A stretch of DNA of 64,000 nt, taken from positions 1,768 through 65,767 of the forward strand of contig WHUB01000005.1 of the NCBI GenBank assembly GCA_009377395.1. The letters are read 5' to 3'. The DNA comes from Actinophytocola sp. (lineage in GTDB: Bacteria > Actinomycetota > Actinomycetes > Mycobacteriales > Pseudonocardiaceae). The translations under genes and the position numbers were made by a program. Positions 63,917 to 64,000 of the stretch are shown here, piece after piece (positions within the stretch are counted from its first letter, which is position 1; each line of letters begins with the position of its first letter). The notes under the pieces are model-generated. The model was given only the letters and a program-made list of their open reading frames with translations, was not told the origin of the DNA and searched no databases.

Positions 63917-64000
63917 GCCCTGTCTCCCTCGGTGGCGGGGTGTGTGGTCAGCTCCGCCTCCGTGTAGTACTTCTCCAGTTCGGACAGTTCGAACAGCTCG
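63913..64000 (-). CDS. sdhA: Succinate dehydrogenase flavoprotein subunit, C-terminal end (cut by window edge)
   Basis: The last 28 codons are readable as ELFELSELEKYYTEAEL followed by a short tail and TGA at 63913-63915, overlapping the sdhB ATG. The segment matches the C-terminus of SdhA/FrdA proteins. The rest lies beyond the right edge, so only the position and end support the call. Confidence 0.75.
   Translation of the reverse strand, partial: ELFELSELEKYYTEAELTTHPATEGDRA

Overview
The window is high-GC actinobacterial chromosome, most likely from the Pseudonocardiaceae (Amycolatopsis / Saccharomonospora-like). The evidence is very strong G/C third-position bias, frequent GTG starts, a wag31-sepF-ftsZ division cluster, a meso-DAP type MurE, sigB-ideR-galE order, and a LexA regulon with TCGAAC-N4-GTTC type boxes. 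Genes recalled as neighbours in Mycobacterium tuberculosis (Rv2145c-Rv2158c, Rv2178c-Rv2183c, Rv2710-Rv2733c) occur here as three joined blocks. I see no IS element, CRISPR array, rRNA or tRNA gene.

Layout. (1) 1-8.4 kb: lspA (cut by the window edge), a CPA-type cation/proton antiporter, a DUF167 protein, ileS with a T-box leader, a DHFR-like reductase, an SOS-boxed DUF222/HNH gene and an acidic membrane protein. (2) 8.5-24 kb, minus strand: wag31, yggT, sepF, yggS, pgeF, ftsZ, ftsQ, murC, murG, ftsW, murD, mraY, murF, murE. The usual upstream part of this cluster (ftsI, ftsL, rsmH, mraZ) is absent, and murE directly abuts a phosphofructokinase gene. (3) 24-31.5 kb: a phosphofructokinase with pyrophosphate-type residues, aroG behind an aromatic leader peptide, a DEDD exoribonuclease, an acyltransferase, a hydrolase, small membrane proteins, a methyltransferase and dtd. 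(4) 31.5-49.1 kb: sigB, class I fumarase, an M23 peptidase, a GNAT/acyl-CoA-synthetase-like protein paired with AcuC, a sulfurtransferase, ideR, galE, DUF4192, a CBS protein, then nrdJ (with an intein) and nrdR. (5) 49.4-64 kb: a LysM division suppressor divergent from lexA, a secreted beta-propeller, hflX, dapF, miaA, a dioxygenase-like gene, DUF349, a membrane protein, miaB, a gluABCD-type transporter, and sdhB with the end of sdhA.

How the genes work together. Regions 2 and 5 share cell-wall and division themes: precursor synthesis (murC-F, mraY, murG, dapF), divisome and polar growth (ftsZ/Q/W, sepF, wag31) and SOS division arrest (LysM protein). Four LexA-box matches lie in intergenic DNA (upstream of DUF222/HNH, upstream of sigB, and two between the LysM gene and lexA). 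Several RNA- or DNA-level controls are readable: the ileS T-box, a Tyr-Phe-Trp-Phe leader peptide before aroG, paired NrdR-like boxes plus a DnaA box before nrdR-nrdJ, and a SigR/SigH-like promoter before sigB.

Most genes are ordinary core genes. The items most worth a second look are the aroG leader, the murE/pfkA junction, the phosphofructokinase specificity residues, the nrdJ intein, and the combined SOS/ECF control of sigB. All calls come from reading the sequence; no database search was run.
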